Source of the DNA: JBBQVS01 sp964250765
GTDB taxonomy: Bacteria > Chloroflexota > Ktedonobacteria > Ktedonobacterales > Ktedonobacteraceae
DNA length: 64,000 nt
Direction of reading: 5' to 3'
Assembly: GCA_964250765.1 (NCBI GenBank)
Contig: CAXUHF010000002.1
Location: 1-64,000, forward strand
Each line of letters begins with the position of its first letter. Positions within the stretch are counted from its first letter, which is position 1. The translations under genes were made by a program, and so were the position numbers. Under the pieces are notes generated by a model. It ran no database searches. It saw nothing but the letters and a program-made list of their open reading frames with translations, and was not told the origin of the DNA. Shown piece after piece: positions 1 to 7,584 of the stretch.

Positions 1-166
1 GAAGACTTCACGAAAACTTTAAGCTTTCCTCACACATTCCACTCTGTTTTGGAGTATGATATAGATGTCAGCATTTTTATGCTAACATAGAGTAAGAATA
101 ACGGATAAGAGAAAAAGAGAACGGCACCAACGATGGTGCAGTACGTCCATTTCTGGGGAGATACAC

Positions 167-901
167 ATGAAACGGTTTTTGATTATCGGCGGCTCTAGCC
201 TCTTGCTCCTCCTGGGCATTTTGGTGGGTGCTGTCTATGGTAGCGCACGAACACCTGTTGCCAATGCGAGTAGCACAAACTCAACAGCATCGGCTAACAC
301 GGTCAGCGCAAGCAGTACCAGTAGTACTCCAAATGATTACTGTACACAATTTCAAGCAGACTTTGCCAAGAAACTCGGCGTCTCTTCTGACAAATTGAAG
401 AGCGCAGAGAGTAGTGCGGCAAGCGATACAATTGATCAAATGGTCAAGGACGGCAAGATCAGTAAGGCACAAGCCGATCAGATCAAGACACAGCTAGGCA
501 CTGCTACCAATTGTCAGTTCAAGGGCAATGGCGGCAATCCTGGTAATGTCAACATGCAGAAGATACAACAGTATCTTGTTGCAGCCGAGGCCCAGGTTGC
601 TAAAGGACTTGGTATTAGCTCAGCTAACTTGACCAGCCAGTTGCAGGCAGGCAAGAGCCTTCATGATGTTGCAGCAGCACACAACGTTTCTGATACACAA
701 CTCAAGACCCTGCTGAATAACGCTATTCAAAGCGAACTCAAGGCAGCCGTGAGTGCTGGCGATGTGACACAGGCACAAGCCGACATGGTGACAAAGCAAC
801 TTAGTAGCAATCCTGCGTTCCTTGACCAGATTATCAATGGACATAAGGGACAACAGGCTGGTGGTGCTTTCAATGGTACCCAGACTGGCTTCGGTTTCTA
901 A
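167..901 (+). CDS. Exported/anchored helical protein, first of a tandem pair
   Basis: The protein has 244 residues. Residues 5-25 form one hydrophobic segment after MKR, which acts as a signal peptide or membrane anchor, so the rest should lie outside the cytoplasm. A Ser/Thr/Ala-rich linker runs to about residue 55. Two related helical units follow: FAKKLGVSSDKL near residue 67 resembles VAKGLGISSANL near 143, which suggests internal duplication. Cys59 and Cys116 flank the first unit and could pair outside the cell. The second unit (QLQAGKSLHDVAAAHNVS) is clearly shared with the next gene. A GGGGAG ribosome site precedes the ATG by 8 bases. The function is unknown; it loosely recalls small secreted helical DUF families such as DUF2680, without a firm match. 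Confidence 0.85.
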   Translation: MKRFLIIGGSSLLLLLGILVGAVYGSARTPVANASSTNSTASANTVSASSTSSTPNDYCTQFQADFAKKLGVSSDKLKSAESSAASDTIDQMVKDGKISKAQADQIKTQLGTATNCQFKGNGGNPGNVNMQKIQQYLVAAEAQVAKGLGISSANLTSQLQAGKSLHDVAAAHNVSDTQLKTLLNNAIQSELKAAVSAGDVTQAQADMVTKQLSSNPAFLDQIINGHKGQQAGGAFNGTQTGFGF

Positions 902-921
902 GACTTCTCTCTGCTGCACAC

Positions 922-961
922 AAAAAATGGTCCGTATCTCAAAAGATACGGACCATTTTTT
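922..961. terminator. Bidirectional hairpin terminator
   Basis: Two perfect 18-base arms flank a 4-base loop (caaa). The arms start with six A and end with six T, so the hairpin is followed by a U-tract on either strand. It lies 21 bases after the stop of the gene at 167-901. Confidence 0.85.
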
Positions 962-1096
962 GTCAGGAATTTCTTGAGTAAAACTTGACTCTTCATACAG
1001 GGTTTCTTGACGCATGCATACTATGCTATAAGTGTCTTATGAAGACGTTATAAAAAATCTATAACCAGATAAACGCAATAGGAGATTATACATATC

Positions 1097-1615
1097 ATGA
1101 TACGGCGTACACTTCTCATACTTATAGGTTGCGCAGCTGCGCTTCTCTTGATTCTCATCGGTATAGCTGCTTTTATATTCTGGCCCGTAGTTACATCCGC
1201 ACATACAAGCCAGACAACTCCTACGCCGACTCAGCCCACCGTGACAACAACACCAACGACGCCAAGCGGTACTGGCCTCGGAAAAGTGTTGAAGCAGTAT
1301 ACACCTGATGTGAAGACACAGATTGCACAGGGATTAAAGTTGTCAAATATTCAACTTACGGCTCAGCTACGGGCTGGCAAGACCTTGAGCGACATAGCAA
1401 CTGCGCAAAACGTTTCAAAAGCACAGCTACAAACAATTGTCTCGAACGCAGTAGAGACAAGCCTCAAGCCTGCTGTTGATGATGGCACGATCACGCAGAA
1501 GCAGCTTGACAAACTAGCGAAGAGATATGCGAATAATCCAACTCTGCTAGACAAGTTGCTCGGTGGCAAGGCAGCAAAAGCCACACCTAAAGTCACTCCT
1601 ACTCCTGTTCAATAG
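1097..1615 (+). CDS. Exported/anchored helical protein, second of a tandem pair
   Basis: The protein has 172 residues. Residues 5-30 are a long hydrophobic segment (signal or anchor), followed by a Thr/Pro-rich linker to about residue 57. The remainder is one helical unit, GLKLSNIQLTAQLRAGKTLS onward, which lines up with the second unit of the preceding gene over about 75 residues, including matching NNPTLLDKLL and SNPAFLDQII stretches. This copy lacks the first unit and both cysteines. GGAG at 1081-1084 serves the ATG. The terminator at 922-961 separates the two paralogs, so they are probably transcribed independently. Function unknown; the C-terminal tail is Pro/Thr/Lys-rich. Confidence 0.83.
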   Translation: MIRRTLLILIGCAAALLLILIGIAAFIFWPVVTSAHTSQTTPTPTQPTVTTTPTTPSGTGLGKVLKQYTPDVKTQIAQGLKLSNIQLTAQLRAGKTLSDIATAQNVSKAQLQTIVSNAVETSLKPAVDDGTITQKQLDKLAKRYANNPTLLDKLLGGKAAKATPKVTPTPVQ

Positions 1616-1619
1616 GTTT

Positions 1620-1690
1620 ATAGGGACCGATGTATCGCGTCCTCTTGGCTTTTTCAATCGCCAAAAAGGACGCGATATATCGGTCCCTAC
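1620..1690. repeat. Palindromic repeat, family A copy 1
   Basis: Inverted repeat of about 22-base arms with core tagggaccgatgtatcgcgtcc and one internal mismatch, around a partly paired centre containing tttttcaatcgcc. It begins 4 bases after the stop codon of the gene at 1097-1615. Two further copies with the same arms and centre occur at 4586-4668 and 33169-33239. It could be a non-autonomous MITE/REP-type element, a terminator, or both. Confidence 0.85.
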
Positions 1691-1716
1691 ATGCATGCAA
1701 AAATATCGTGTACAAT

Positions 1717-2679
1717 ATGTATATGTATTTTCCAACGACACGTGTGCTGACTGTGCTGGAATTGTTGCAGTCACGACAACAAATGAGCGGTATTGAGCTT
1801 GCGCAACGCCTTGAGGTAGACTCACGTACTGTGCGACGCTATGTGACGATGCTGCAAGATATGGGTATTCCTGTCGAGTCAAAACGGGGCCGTTATGGAG
1901 CGTATCATTTACGCCCAGGCTTTAAGTTGCCACCGCTCATGTTTCGTGATGATGAAGCGTTCGCCCTGACCATTGGACTTATCGTGGCACGGAAACTGGG
2001 CTTAGCCGTTGCTGCTCCCGCCGTTGAAAGTGTCCTTGCTAAAATCGAACGCGTCTTGCCGCTTGCCTTACAAGAACATGTACGTGCCGTGCAAGATACG
2101 CTCGTCTTTGACTTTAATCCCGCACAAAACGCACCTTCCAGCGAGGTTGTGACAACACTATGTATGGCGTCATTGCAAAAGAGGCGCGTCCAGCTACACT
2201 ATCGAGCGTGGAGTGGCGAAGCGACGGAGCGGGGACTGGACTCTTATGGGTTGGTATGTCGTTCTGGCTTTTGGTATACGGTAGGCTATTGTCACTTGAG
2301 GCAAGACTTACGCTCGTTTCGCCTTGACCGCATTATCTCGGTGACGATGCATGAGGAAACCTTTGTGCCACCGCTTGATTTTGATTGCCTTGACTTCATC
2401 ACACGTTCACTACCAATGGTGCCCGCAACATGGCTGGTCGATGTGCTTCTCGAAACAACGCTGGCGGAGGCACAGGAAATGGTTTCACCTTCGGTAGCAA
2501 TTCTTGAACCAGAGGCACATGGTGTAGCGTTTCGTACCTACGTCTCCAATCTTGACTGGATAGCCTACGTGTTAGCAGGTCTGCGCTGTCCCTTTGTGAT
2601 CCGTAATCCGCCCGAACTACGCGATACGATGCATGAATTAGCGGCGCATATTGTAGCAATGGCAGTACGAAATGTGTAG
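1717..2679 (+). CDS. HTH-type WYL-domain transcriptional regulator
   Basis: The protein has 320 residues. The N-terminus is a winged helix-turn-helix (VLTVLELLQSRQQMSGIELA, then RLEVDSRTVRRYVTMLQDMG as recognition helix), followed by the linker typical of YafY/DeoR-like regulators and a WYL domain from about residue 140 (KRRVQLHYRAW, then SYGLVCRSGFWYTVGYC). WYL domains sense small ligands or nucleic acid and control diverse regulons. Longer reading is open upstream to 1630, but that would translate through the palindromic repeat, so I start at ATG 1717; ATG 1723 is equally possible. No clear ribosome site is visible. Palindromic repeats of two different families flank the gene, and the downstream one contains its stop codon. 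Confidence 0.88.
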   Translation: MYMYFPTTRVLTVLELLQSRQQMSGIELAQRLEVDSRTVRRYVTMLQDMGIPVESKRGRYGAYHLRPGFKLPPLMFRDDEAFALTIGLIVARKLGLAVAAPAVESVLAKIERVLPLALQEHVRAVQDTLVFDFNPAQNAPSSEVVTTLCMASLQKRRVQLHYRAWSGEATERGLDSYGLVCRSGFWYTVGYCHLRQDLRSFRLDRIISVTMHEETFVPPLDFDCLDFITRSLPMVPATWLVDVLLETTLAEAQEMVSPSVAILEPEAHGVAFRTYVSNLDWIAYVLAGLRCPFVIRNPPELRDTMHELAAHIVAMAVRNV

Positions 2680-2798
2680 GGGTCTAATTCTATTACGCCC
2701 TTTTGGCAGTTGACTATGTTGGAGGATGTTGAAACACCTCACCAATCCTGCTAGCAAGGTTAATCGCCACGAGGGTGTAATAGAATTAGACCCCTACA
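2675..2798. repeat. Palindromic repeat, family C, overlapping a stop codon
   Basis: The arms tgtaggggtctaattctatt (from 2675) and its reverse complement (ending 2798) extend over about 25 bases with small mismatches and enclose about 70 bp. The TAG stop of the WYL regulator (2677-2679) lies inside the left arm. No transposase is encoded. No second copy was seen in this window. Confidence 0.8.
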
Positions 2799-2847
2799 GT
2801 TGACGCATCCTCTGTGTTTTGTTCAACCTCATCATGTGGTTCACGTG

Positions 2848-3141
2848 CTACTGTAACCCCGTCGCAATAGACTCAAATTCTTCACGCGGGAAGGCTCGTA
2901 GTGTTTGTGTGCGCATACTCCCCTGGGCAATCGTGCCCAGGATGAGCCGAGCCGCCGTTTGATCGTCGGGTGCCTCCGTAATCACAATATAATCAAATTG
3001 ACCCATGACAAGATAGAAACCGATCAGTTTTCCACCTGCCTCTTTCAGTGCTGCGTCAAACGTTTGCAAGCGTTCTGGTGCGTTCTTAGCCTCTCGTATG
3101 CCTTGCTCCGTGAGGTTCACCAGGCTAATGTAGGTCGCCAT
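2848..3141 (-). CDS. GYD domain protein
   Basis: A 97-residue protein that matches the GYD family over its whole length: it opens MATYISLVNLTEQGI, continues KNAPERLQTFDAALKEAGG, and has the signature LVMGQFDYIVITEAPDDQTA. The family adopts a small ferredoxin-like alpha/beta fold, has no established biochemical role, and is often found near redox or catabolic genes. A GGAGGAAC ribosome site lies just upstream of the ATG. It follows the SDR gene on the same strand, but the strong hairpin at 3267-3323 lies between them, so it probably has its own promoter. Confidence 0.92.
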   Translation of the reverse strand: MATYISLVNLTEQGIREAKNAPERLQTFDAALKEAGGKLIGFYLVMGQFDYIVITEAPDDQTAARLILGTIAQGSMRTQTLRAFPREEFESIATGLQ

Positions 3142-3266
3142 TTTGTTCCTCCACGTACTTGCTCACTAGTACTAACTACACAAAATCTTTAGGGGTCGCT
3201 ACTCCCCATTGTACACGCCAGATTCGTGTGACACAAGCTTGACATTATCTTGCTACATCATTGTCT

Positions 3267-3323
3267 GTCAACAAAAAGAGTGCATGTCACTGTATTTCAG
3301 TGACATGCACTCTTTTTGTTGAC
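3267..3323. terminator. Long hairpin terminator after the SDR gene
   Basis: Perfect 26-base arms around the loop tattt. The arms carry aaaaa and ttttt tracts, so it can terminate on both strands. It lies 7 bases beyond the stop codon of the SDR gene (minus strand). Confidence 0.85.
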
Positions 3324-3330
3324 GTAAAAA

Positions 3331-4113
3331 TTAACCTGTTATGAGTGAAGAAGCTCCATCAATCCAGATTTCAGTTCCTGTGATGTGAGTGGCTGCATCC
3401 GAGGATAGAAACAGGACTGCTTGTGCAACTTGTTCGGCGGTTGCAGGCTTGCCATCGCCCAGAGGAATCTTACCCTTTGGATACTCGACTGGAAACTTGA
3501 CCTTCTCAACATTCTTTGACTGTGTATTGTCGCTGATCTCAGTGTCGGTTTGACCAGGACATACAACGTTCACGCGAATATTTTGTGGTGCGAGTTCTAC
3601 GGCAAGCATCTTAGTAATCGCAACCTGACCCGCTTTACTTGCTGAATAAGCGGTAGCACCCGTATTGCTGAACACACGTGTACCGTTGACCGACGCTATA
3701 ACAGTAACAGCACCACCCTGCTTCTTGAGGTAGGGAACAGCGTACTTGATTGTCAGAAATGTTCCTGTCAAATTTGTATTGATCGTGTTTGACCAATCTT
3801 GTAGCGGTAGTTCTTCAATGGGTGCCCACACGCCATTGATACCTGCGTTTGCGAGCACGATATCCAGGCGTCCCCACTTGTTAATGACTTCCTGTACGCC
3901 GCGCTGTACTTGCTCTTCCTGTCCGACATCAGCGACCACTGACAATGCCTCTTGTCCACTCTTTAAAATCTCGGCAACTGTTTCCTTCACCTCATCTGCT
4001 GTATGGCTGACAACCGCTACTTTGACACCTTGTTGTGCCAGTAGTACAGCCGTAGCCTTACCAATACCAGACCCCGCACCCGTGATGAGCGCAACCTTAT
4101 CTGTAAATGCCAT
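3331..4113 (-). CDS. SDR family NAD(P)-dependent oxidoreductase
   Basis: A 260-residue classical short-chain dehydrogenase. The Rossmann cofactor motif TGAGSGIG is at about residues 11-18, the structural NAG motif (LANAGING) follows near 88, the catalytic Ser lies in VIASVNG and the catalytic Tyr/Lys pair in YSASK. The C-terminal GTEIWIDGASSL is typical of glucose dehydrogenase or 3-oxoacyl-ACP-reductase-like members. Substrate cannot be read from the sequence. The upstream sequence aaaggaatcgacc gives a plausible ribosome site. The gene stands alone on the minus strand and ends at a long hairpin. Confidence 0.93.
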   Translation of the reverse strand: MAFTDKVALITGAGSGIGKATAVLLAQQGVKVAVVSHTADEVKETVAEILKSGQEALSVVADVGQEEQVQRGVQEVINKWGRLDIVLANAGINGVWAPIEELPLQDWSNTINTNLTGTFLTIKYAVPYLKKQGGAVTVIASVNGTRVFSNTGATAYSASKAGQVAITKMLAVELAPQNIRVNVVCPGQTDTEISDNTQSKNVEKVKFPVEYPKGKIPLGDGKPATAEQVAQAVLFLSSDAATHITGTEIWIDGASSLITG

Positions 4114-4347
4114 TTCTGGTCGATTCCTTTCTCTTCACTAGACGTTTATATCATGTCATTCCCCCTTTTCACGTCTTATGACCAAAAAATGTTTCAATGC
4201 AGATAGAAATATTGACGTTTCTGGTGAAGGATTTCTCCGATTGTGTTCTCTTGAATGCTCAAAGGCTAATTTTCAGAGTCGCAAGCCCTTACGAAAACGT
4301 GCATACTATAGAACATTGTTTTGTAACGCGAAGACAAGGAGAATAAT

Positions 4348-4572
4348 ATGCGACTCAGAGACTACGTAAACGAGCGGCTCGATCAGGGCGATGGGCAGGC
4401 AGTGATTGAGGGCCTGCAAAGAACAATGCAATGCAGTTTAACCGATGCAATCAATAACGTTCCAGACGAAGATTGGAATGCTGAAATCAAAAATAGACAA
4501 AAAGAGTCCGATGGGCAAATCCTGATCTGGCTAGCAGACCAGGATGACCCTAGCTATAGCATCCAGGAATAG
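4348..4572 (+). CDS. Small hypothetical protein
   Basis: A 74-residue acidic, soluble protein. I do not recognise a family. A strong AAGGAGA ribosome site 6-7 bases before the ATG supports translation. The first half looks helical (RLRDYVNERLDQG), and the end is rich in Asp, Gln and Ile/Leu. No membrane segment, signal peptide or cysteine pair is present; one Cys occurs near residue 29. It is transcribed away from the SDR gene and is followed after 13 bases by a family A palindromic repeat that may end its transcript. Confidence 0.6.
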   Translation: MRLRDYVNERLDQGDGQAVIEGLQRTMQCSLTDAINNVPDEDWNAEIKNRQKESDGQILIWLADQDDPSYSIQE

Positions 4573-4585
4573 CAAAACAATAGGA

Positions 4586-4668
4586 TATTCTGTAGGGACC
4601 GATTTATCACGTCCTTTTAGCCTTTTCAATCGCCGACAAGGACGTGATAAATCGGTCCCTACAGAATA
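4586..4668. repeat. Palindromic repeat, family A copy 2
   Basis: Perfect arms reading tattctgtagggaccgattt and onward, with the same centre (ttttcaatcgcc) as the copies at 1620 and 33169. It lies between the small gene at 4348 and the convergent VOC gene and could end both transcripts. Confidence 0.88.
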
Positions 4669-4677
4669 CGCGTGAGC

Positions 4678-5085
4678 TTATTTAGGAAACACAAAGAACT
4701 CGACGACATATCCATCTGGGTCGAGAACATAGAGTTGCTGTACACCGTCGCCACGTGGACGTGGACCACCAACAATTTCTATGTTGTGGGAACGGAGATG
4801 CTTTTGGGCTTCTTCCAGATTGTCAACCTCAAAGGCAATATGCGTGACATGCCCTATAGCTAACTCATCACTACGATATGTAGCAACTGTTTGTGTAGCA
4901 CGGCCCTCTTCGACTTCGCCGATAAGATGTATATGTGCTGTTCCCTTACGAAACCATGCTCCAGGAAAATCGAAGTTGCTGGGGCGCGGTTCCTCATTCA
5001 TTCCTAGTATCGTCACATAAAAGTGGCGTGAACGCTCGACATCTTTGACCAACAGTGCTGCGTGGTCTAGTGCACGAATATTCAT
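4678..5085 (-). CDS. VOC superfamily protein (glyoxalase/dioxygenase fold)
   Basis: A 135-residue single-module vicinal oxygen chelate protein. Its two beta-alpha-beta-beta-beta halves are visible: IRALDHAALLVKDVERSRHF with the first metal-ligand His8, and IGHVTHIAFEVDNLEEAQKH with a second His. The closing LYVLDPDGYVVEFFVF supplies the usual C-terminal Glu ligand. Such proteins act as lyases, isomerases, dioxygenases or antibiotic-binding proteins; the substrate is not identifiable here. It lies 21 bases downstream of the enoyl-CoA hydratase-like gene and has its own AAGGAG site, so the two are probably one operon. Confidence 0.92.
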   Translation of the reverse strand: MNIRALDHAALLVKDVERSRHFYVTILGMNEEPRPSNFDFPGAWFRKGTAHIHLIGEVEEGRATQTVATYRSDELAIGHVTHIAFEVDNLEEAQKHLRSHNIEIVGGPRPRGDGVQQLYVLDPDGYVVEFFVFPK

Positions 5086-5106
5086 ATACGCATGCTCCTT
5101 CCTGTT

Positions 5107-5919
5107 TTATTGTCCCTTAAACACTGGCTGCCGTTTCTCCGCGAACGCCTTCATTGCCTCGGTGACATCCTCAGATGCAAAGCACCTTTGGATGAAGGCA
5201 TACTCACTTTTCAACTGTGTTGTCAGATCAACATCGGGCGAAGTGGCAAGCAGACGTTTTGTCAGGGTAAGCGCGAGCGGTGGTCCTGCCGCGATACGGC
5301 TTGCATAGTCCACCACGGCTTGAGCAAAGTTCTCTGCTGGCAATACGCGACTTACAAGCCCGATGCTTTCAGCCTCTTCTGCAGAGATGTCACGCGCGGT
5401 CATAATCAATTCGGTTGCTCGTGATGTGCCAACGAGACGCGGCAGAAAGTAGCTAACACCTGCATCGGGCGAAAGGCCACGCCTCAGATAGCCAGTTGTG
5501 ACGCTGGCGTTCGCATTCATCAGACGAATATCTGCCCCCAGAGCTAACCCCAATCCAGCACCAGCCGCCGCTCCGTTGATCGCCGCAATGATTGGCTTAT
5601 CACTATTTACCAACGCAAGAGCTTGCCGTCCGACCCATGCAAGATCGTCCAATTGTACATGACGGCTCTGTGTACGAGCGGCTTGTGTTGCTGCAACATT
5701 TGTCGGCGTGAGATCAAGGCCAGCACAAAAACCACGACCTGCACCAATGATAACAAGAACCCGTACCGCATCGTCAGCCGAGGCATCCTCGATGGCTTGT
5801 GGTAATTCTTGAGCAAGTTGCGTATTGATTGCATTCAATTTGTCTGGTCGGTTCAACGTAAGTGTACAAACACCATTCGGTGTCGTCTCTGTAAGAATGT
5901 GGATGTATTCTTGGTGCAT
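5107..5919 (-). CDS. Enoyl-CoA hydratase/isomerase family protein
   Basis: A 270-residue crotonase-fold protein. Oxyanion-hole segments are present: GRGFCAGLDLT (first) and AAINGAAAGAGLGLALGADI (second). The active-site loop reads GLSPDAGVSYFLPRLVG. An Asp in this PDAG context is typical of PaaG-like enoyl-CoA isomerases more than of hydratases, which have Glu, so isomerase activity on unsaturated acyl-CoA is my preferred reading. The start has an AAAGGAGA site. It is the first gene of a likely two-gene operon with the VOC protein. Confidence 0.92.
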   Translation of the reverse strand: MHQEYIHILTETTPNGVCTLTLNRPDKLNAINTQLAQELPQAIEDASADDAVRVLVIIGAGRGFCAGLDLTPTNVAATQAARTQSRHVQLDDLAWVGRQALALVNSDKPIIAAINGAAAGAGLGLALGADIRLMNANASVTTGYLRRGLSPDAGVSYFLPRLVGTSRATELIMTARDISAEEAESIGLVSRVLPAENFAQAVVDYASRIAAGPPLALTLTKRLLATSPDVDLTTQLKSEYAFIQRCFASEDVTEAMKAFAEKRQPVFKGQ

Positions 5920-5989
5920 AGTGTCTCCTTTGACAAACCATTCAGTCTGAAATCAGTATATCATGGCACAATAAAGGACACCAACATCC

Positions 5990-7471
5990 CTACATCACCT
6001 CTTTCCATAATTGACGCGTTACCGCCTGCGGGTCATTCGTTACGGAGCGTGCTGTGTTAAACAGCATGGTTGCACGGTGTTCTTCGTCGTAGCGAGGCCA
6101 TGCTGGTAGCCCCTGTACCTGCGTCAGGTCTTTGCCATGTGCGAAAGCAATCCATGTTGCATGCATTGCATCCGCGATAGACTGAGGTGCATCCGCGCCT
6201 CCCGTAAGTATGGCGGCGGTTCTGTGCTGAAGCGTGTTGAACACAAATGGAATTTCAAGTGCATGACATGCACCTAGCACACCTCCATAGACAGGTGTAG
6301 GCCAATCGAAGCGATACATCCATGCTGATGCTCCATGTTTTGCCTGTTGCTCTGCAACGCGAATAGCTGGAATACGGAACGTACGGTCGGTCAAAAACGC
6401 TTCCCACGCAGTTGATAGAGGTGCCTCATGGCGTTGAACCTCATAGGTAGCAAGTATCTCGTTTGCTCTATCTCCAAAGAGTGTCGTCAAGAGCTTGTTA
6501 TCCACATGTTGTTGATTAGGATCAAACATGGTGAATAGCTTCATCTCATCTAGATTTGTCCCAACTAATACGTCAACTCCTGCCGCTGAGCCATCCGCGA
6601 TAGCATCTATCGAGCGTTGAGGCAGTGACACGCCATCGACAACAGGGCTAAAAGCACGCCACTGTACTGAACTTGGTAGCGTCGCCTGTGCTTTGAGAAT
6701 ATCATCTACAGGTGTTGTGAGAAGACGATCCATATCGTGAGGACCGAGTTCAAGTGCATGGAGGAAACCTTGTGTTCCGTTCGCGGCTGTTTGACTACTG
6801 TTGACACGATGGGCAGCACCACTTTGCAGGATGGCACGTTTGAAAAAACCGTGTGCTGCTGGCATAGCGAGCAACGCACCGATGCTCATAGCACCAGCAG
6901 ATTCACCGAAAATAGTTACGTTATCGGGATTGCCTCCGAATGCCGCAATATTCTCGCGTACCCACGTTAATGCCGCGATCTGATCGAGTAAGCCATTGTT
7001 GCCGGATGTTGTATACTCCTCGCCTGCATATTCAGCGAGATACAGAAAGCCAAGTGCACCGAGCCGATAGTTAATGGTAACAACCACAACATCGCCCTGT
7101 GTCGCAAAGGATGTACCGTTGTACCAGGGAGTCGAGCCGGAGCCAGTTACAAAACTTCCACCATGAATCCACACCATAACTGGTCGCCGTGCATCATCGG
7201 CTCCCGGCGACCAGATATTGAGAGTCAGACAATCTTCACTCATCGGCCCTGGAAGAGTGCCGAATGATCCGTCTGATGCCTGAGGTGAGATCGCGCCGAA
7301 TTGTGTAGCCTCGCGTACTCCTGCCCATGCCTCTAATGGTTGGGGAGCGCGAAAGCGCAACGGCCCCAGTGGTGGTCGTGCAAAAGGAATGCCTTTCCAG
7401 ACTGAAACTTCATCTTTCTGTGTGCCTTGCACTTTGCCATACTTTGTTTCGACGATTGACGTTGCGCCCAT
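5990..7471 (-). CDS. Type B carboxylesterase
   Basis: A 493-residue alpha/beta hydrolase of the carboxylesterase/para-nitrobenzyl esterase family, of full length. The N-terminal GIPFARPPLGPLRFRAP and EDCLTLNIWSP are family signatures, and the oxyanion loop is WIHGGSFVTGSG. The nucleophile Ser sits in GESAGA near residue 191. The acid is probably the Glu in GTNLDEMK, and the catalytic His is in GACHALEIPF near residue 400. No signal peptide is visible, so a cytoplasmic hydrolase of small esters is likely. It lies about 70 bases upstream of the crotonase gene on the same strand, so a common transcript is possible. Confidence 0.94.
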   Translation of the reverse strand: MGATSIVETKYGKVQGTQKDEVSVWKGIPFARPPLGPLRFRAPQPLEAWAGVREATQFGAISPQASDGSFGTLPGPMSEDCLTLNIWSPGADDARRPVMVWIHGGSFVTGSGSTPWYNGTSFATQGDVVVVTINYRLGALGFLYLAEYAGEEYTTSGNNGLLDQIAALTWVRENIAAFGGNPDNVTIFGESAGAMSIGALLAMPAAHGFFKRAILQSGAAHRVNSSQTAANGTQGFLHALELGPHDMDRLLTTPVDDILKAQATLPSSVQWRAFSPVVDGVSLPQRSIDAIADGSAAGVDVLVGTNLDEMKLFTMFDPNQQHVDNKLLTTLFGDRANEILATYEVQRHEAPLSTAWEAFLTDRTFRIPAIRVAEQQAKHGASAWMYRFDWPTPVYGGVLGACHALEIPFVFNTLQHRTAAILTGGADAPQSIADAMHATWIAFAHGKDLTQVQGLPAWPRYDEEHRATMLFNTARSVTNDPQAVTRQLWKEVM

Positions 7472-7584
7472 TGCTTCCTTCTATCCTATTCTCGCAGCAA
7501 ACACTGTTTGTAGTGCTCTATCTACCTACTAACGTAATCAATACGTCTTATCATACCTCAAACAAGGAGTGCATGGAGAAGTTT

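Noticed and set aside
1630..1716. N-terminal extension of the WYL regulator
   Set aside because: It would translate most of a mobile-type palindromic repeat and adds nothing that resembles the family.
4178..4369. 63-residue frame before the small gene at 4348
   Set aside because: Out of frame with and overlapping the better supported gene; no ribosome site.
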